Positions 21,522 through 22,344 of a stretch of 22,344 bases of DNA are shown here, piece by piece. The position numbers and the translations under genes were made by a program. Below the pieces are notes generated by a model, which had not been told where the DNA came from, searched no databases, and saw nothing but the letters and a program-made list of their open reading frames with translations. The stretch is from assembly GCA_964386925.1 (NCBI GenBank), contig CAYLUU010000036.1, forward strand, positions 1-22,344. Reading direction: 5' to 3'. The stretch is from CAG-791 sp964386925 (GTDB taxonomy: Bacteria > Bacillota > Clostridia > Lachnospirales > Lachnospiraceae). Positions within the stretch are counted from its first letter, which is position 1; every line of letters starts with the position of its first letter.

Positions 21522-22261
21522 GATTTTCTCTCATTCCGCTCTCGAACAGCCCGCTTCACCCAGGCCATGAGGTGCTCCTTCTGCATGCCGAAGCCGCCGC
21601 GATAGCCGGCATCCTGCTCCAGCATTTCCGAATAGGCCATCATATCCTGATTCCGGAAGATCCCTTCATACGCTGCAAAGTCTTTCTCCTCCAGAGTGTT
21701 GCAATGCACCACAAAGGTGGTAACCCCCCTGGATTTCTTCAGGCTGTCCGACTTGCGGTAGGAAATCGGATAGAAGGTCAGCTCTGCATACTGATAAGGC
21801 TTGCTCCCGAATCCGTCCGTCAGTCCCGTGAACCCCAATGAACGCAGTGCCATCAGTGTATTCAGATCATAGGAATGGGCCGGTGCCATGAACAGGGTCG
21901 TATCGATTCCATGGGAATGCAGAATCTCCTGCCCTTTTCGAAGCCGGTCTCTCTGCTCCTCGTACTCTTCGCCGGCGAACTCAGACTGCCGGTTCAGCGG
22001 CAGCATGCCGCCCTGCTCTGTCGTATAGATATGATGGCAGCCATGCATGCACAGCGTCCATCCGTCCTTCGCCTCGCGTTCCCGAACATAATCCCAGAAA
22101 TCCTCTCTGGGCGGATCAATCTTCAGCTTCGGATCCCGGTTGTCCGGAACAATTCCCAAAAGCGGCTTCACACCGTATCGATCCATCAGTTCCTTGAAGC
22201 GCAGGAACTTTGTCCAGTCCATATCGGCAGTAATGTCATCGAGCCGTATTGCAATTCTCAT
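21518..22261 (-). CDS. DUF2334-type polysaccharide deacetylase-like protein
   Basis: 247 residues. It starts MRIAIRLDDITADMDW with the Asp-Asp pair at 8-9, has HGCHH at 73-77, where the family's metal-binding histidines lie, and FMAPAHSYD at 124-132, a variant of the strand that carries the catalytic loop in carbohydrate esterase 4 relatives. These fit the DUF2334 branch of the NodB-like superfamily. The likely role is hydrolysis of N- or O-acetyl groups from a sugar, probably in the cytosol because there is no signal peptide or anchor. The actual substrate is unknown and some family members have no shown activity. The ATG at 22259-22261 follows AAAGGAC at good spacing. It may act on a precursor before export. 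Confidence 0.8.
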   Translation of the reverse strand: MRIAIRLDDITADMDWTKFLRFKELMDRYGVKPLLGIVPDNRDPKLKIDPPREDFWDYVREREAKDGWTLCMHGCHHIYTTEQGGMLPLNRQSEFAGEEYEEQRDRLRKGQEILHSHGIDTTLFMAPAHSYDLNTLMALRSLGFTGLTDGFGSKPYQYAELTFYPISYRKSDSLKKSRGVTTFVVHCNTLEEKDFAAYEGIFRNQDMMAYSEMLEQDAGYRGGFGMQKEHLMAWVKRAVRERNERKS

Positions 22262-22272
22262 GTAGGTGTCCT

Positions 22273-22344
22273 TTACGTCATTGGCAGTTGCTGGTCAGAT
22301 TTATGGATTTCCGTAACTATTCCGAGCCCATTCGCAAAATCGCT
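22273..22344 (-). CDS. C-terminal 23 residues of an upstream gene
   Basis: Reading in from the window edge, one minus-strand frame is open for 23 codons (SDFANGLGIVTEIHKSDQQL and three more) and stops with TAA at 22273-22275, just before the ribosome site of the deacetylase-like gene. The other two frames contain stops. Tight spacing like this is the norm in this operon, so it is probably the end of a co-transcribed gene. Too little is visible to name it. Confidence 0.45.
   Translation of the reverse strand, partial: SDFANGLGIVTEIHKSDQQLPMT

Noticed and set aside
1..22344. CRISPR arrays, tRNA or rRNA genes, transposase or integrase genes
   Set aside because: I saw no regularly spaced direct repeats, no cloverleaf with conserved TTC arm and no recombinase motifs. 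The only mobile-like features are short elements without genes.

Overview
The window looks like a chromosomal segment of a Gram-positive gut-type Clostridia, most likely Lachnospiraceae. That is inferred from the protein flavour (TrpRS, GalE and a small conserved 92-residue protein), the AGGAGG-type ribosome sites and the moderately GC-rich codon use; no marker gene settles the taxon. Every gene I can support lies on the minus strand, so the window reads biologically from right to left.

Region 1 (22344 to 4220) is a surface or exopolysaccharide assembly locus. In transcription order it holds: the tail of an unidentified gene, a DUF2334-type polysaccharide deacetylase-like protein, a GT4 glycosyltransferase, a glutamine-dependent asparagine synthase-type amidotransferase, a fused GT11-GT2 glycosyltransferase, a Wzy-like polymerase, a polyprenyl-phosphate sugar-1-phosphate transferase (priming enzyme), a second GT4, two GT2 enzymes, a polysaccharide pyruvyl transferase family protein, a Wzx-like flippase, a GH88/GH105-like hydrolase and a second, stand-alone GT11 enzyme. 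Many junctions are ATGA or TGATG overlaps, so this is probably one long operon with translational coupling. The set is a nearly complete Wzx/Wzy pathway: priming on undecaprenyl phosphate, stepwise sugar addition, flipping, polymerisation, and decoration (fucosylation, pyruvylation, amidation and deacetylation are the inferred candidates). No nucleotide-sugar synthesis genes other than galE and no chain-length or export genes are visible here.

Region 2 (4219 to 1366) carries trpS, galE, a possible 37-residue Cys-rich peptide and a conserved 92-residue protein, ending in tandem terminators. A consensus TATAAT -10 element lies in front of trpS, so this is probably a separate housekeeping operon and marks the edge of the polysaccharide locus.

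Region 3 (1365 to 1) is an intergenic stretch of over 500 bases with three terminator hairpins and a possible small-RNA or leader segment, followed by the first 307 codons of a GH42 beta-galactosidase that runs off the window.

The most notable features outside the genes are an exactly centred 168-bp imperfect palindrome inserted inside the operon (8436-8603) next to what looks like a stranded coding tail; a 155-bp element with 16-bp terminal inverted repeats (12241-12395) related to sequence in front of the GH42 gene; an 18-base identical repeat in two intergenic regions; and a 100-N scaffold gap flanked by identical 55-base ends. That gap artificially breaks the stand-alone GT11 gene, which is intact once the duplicate is collapsed.
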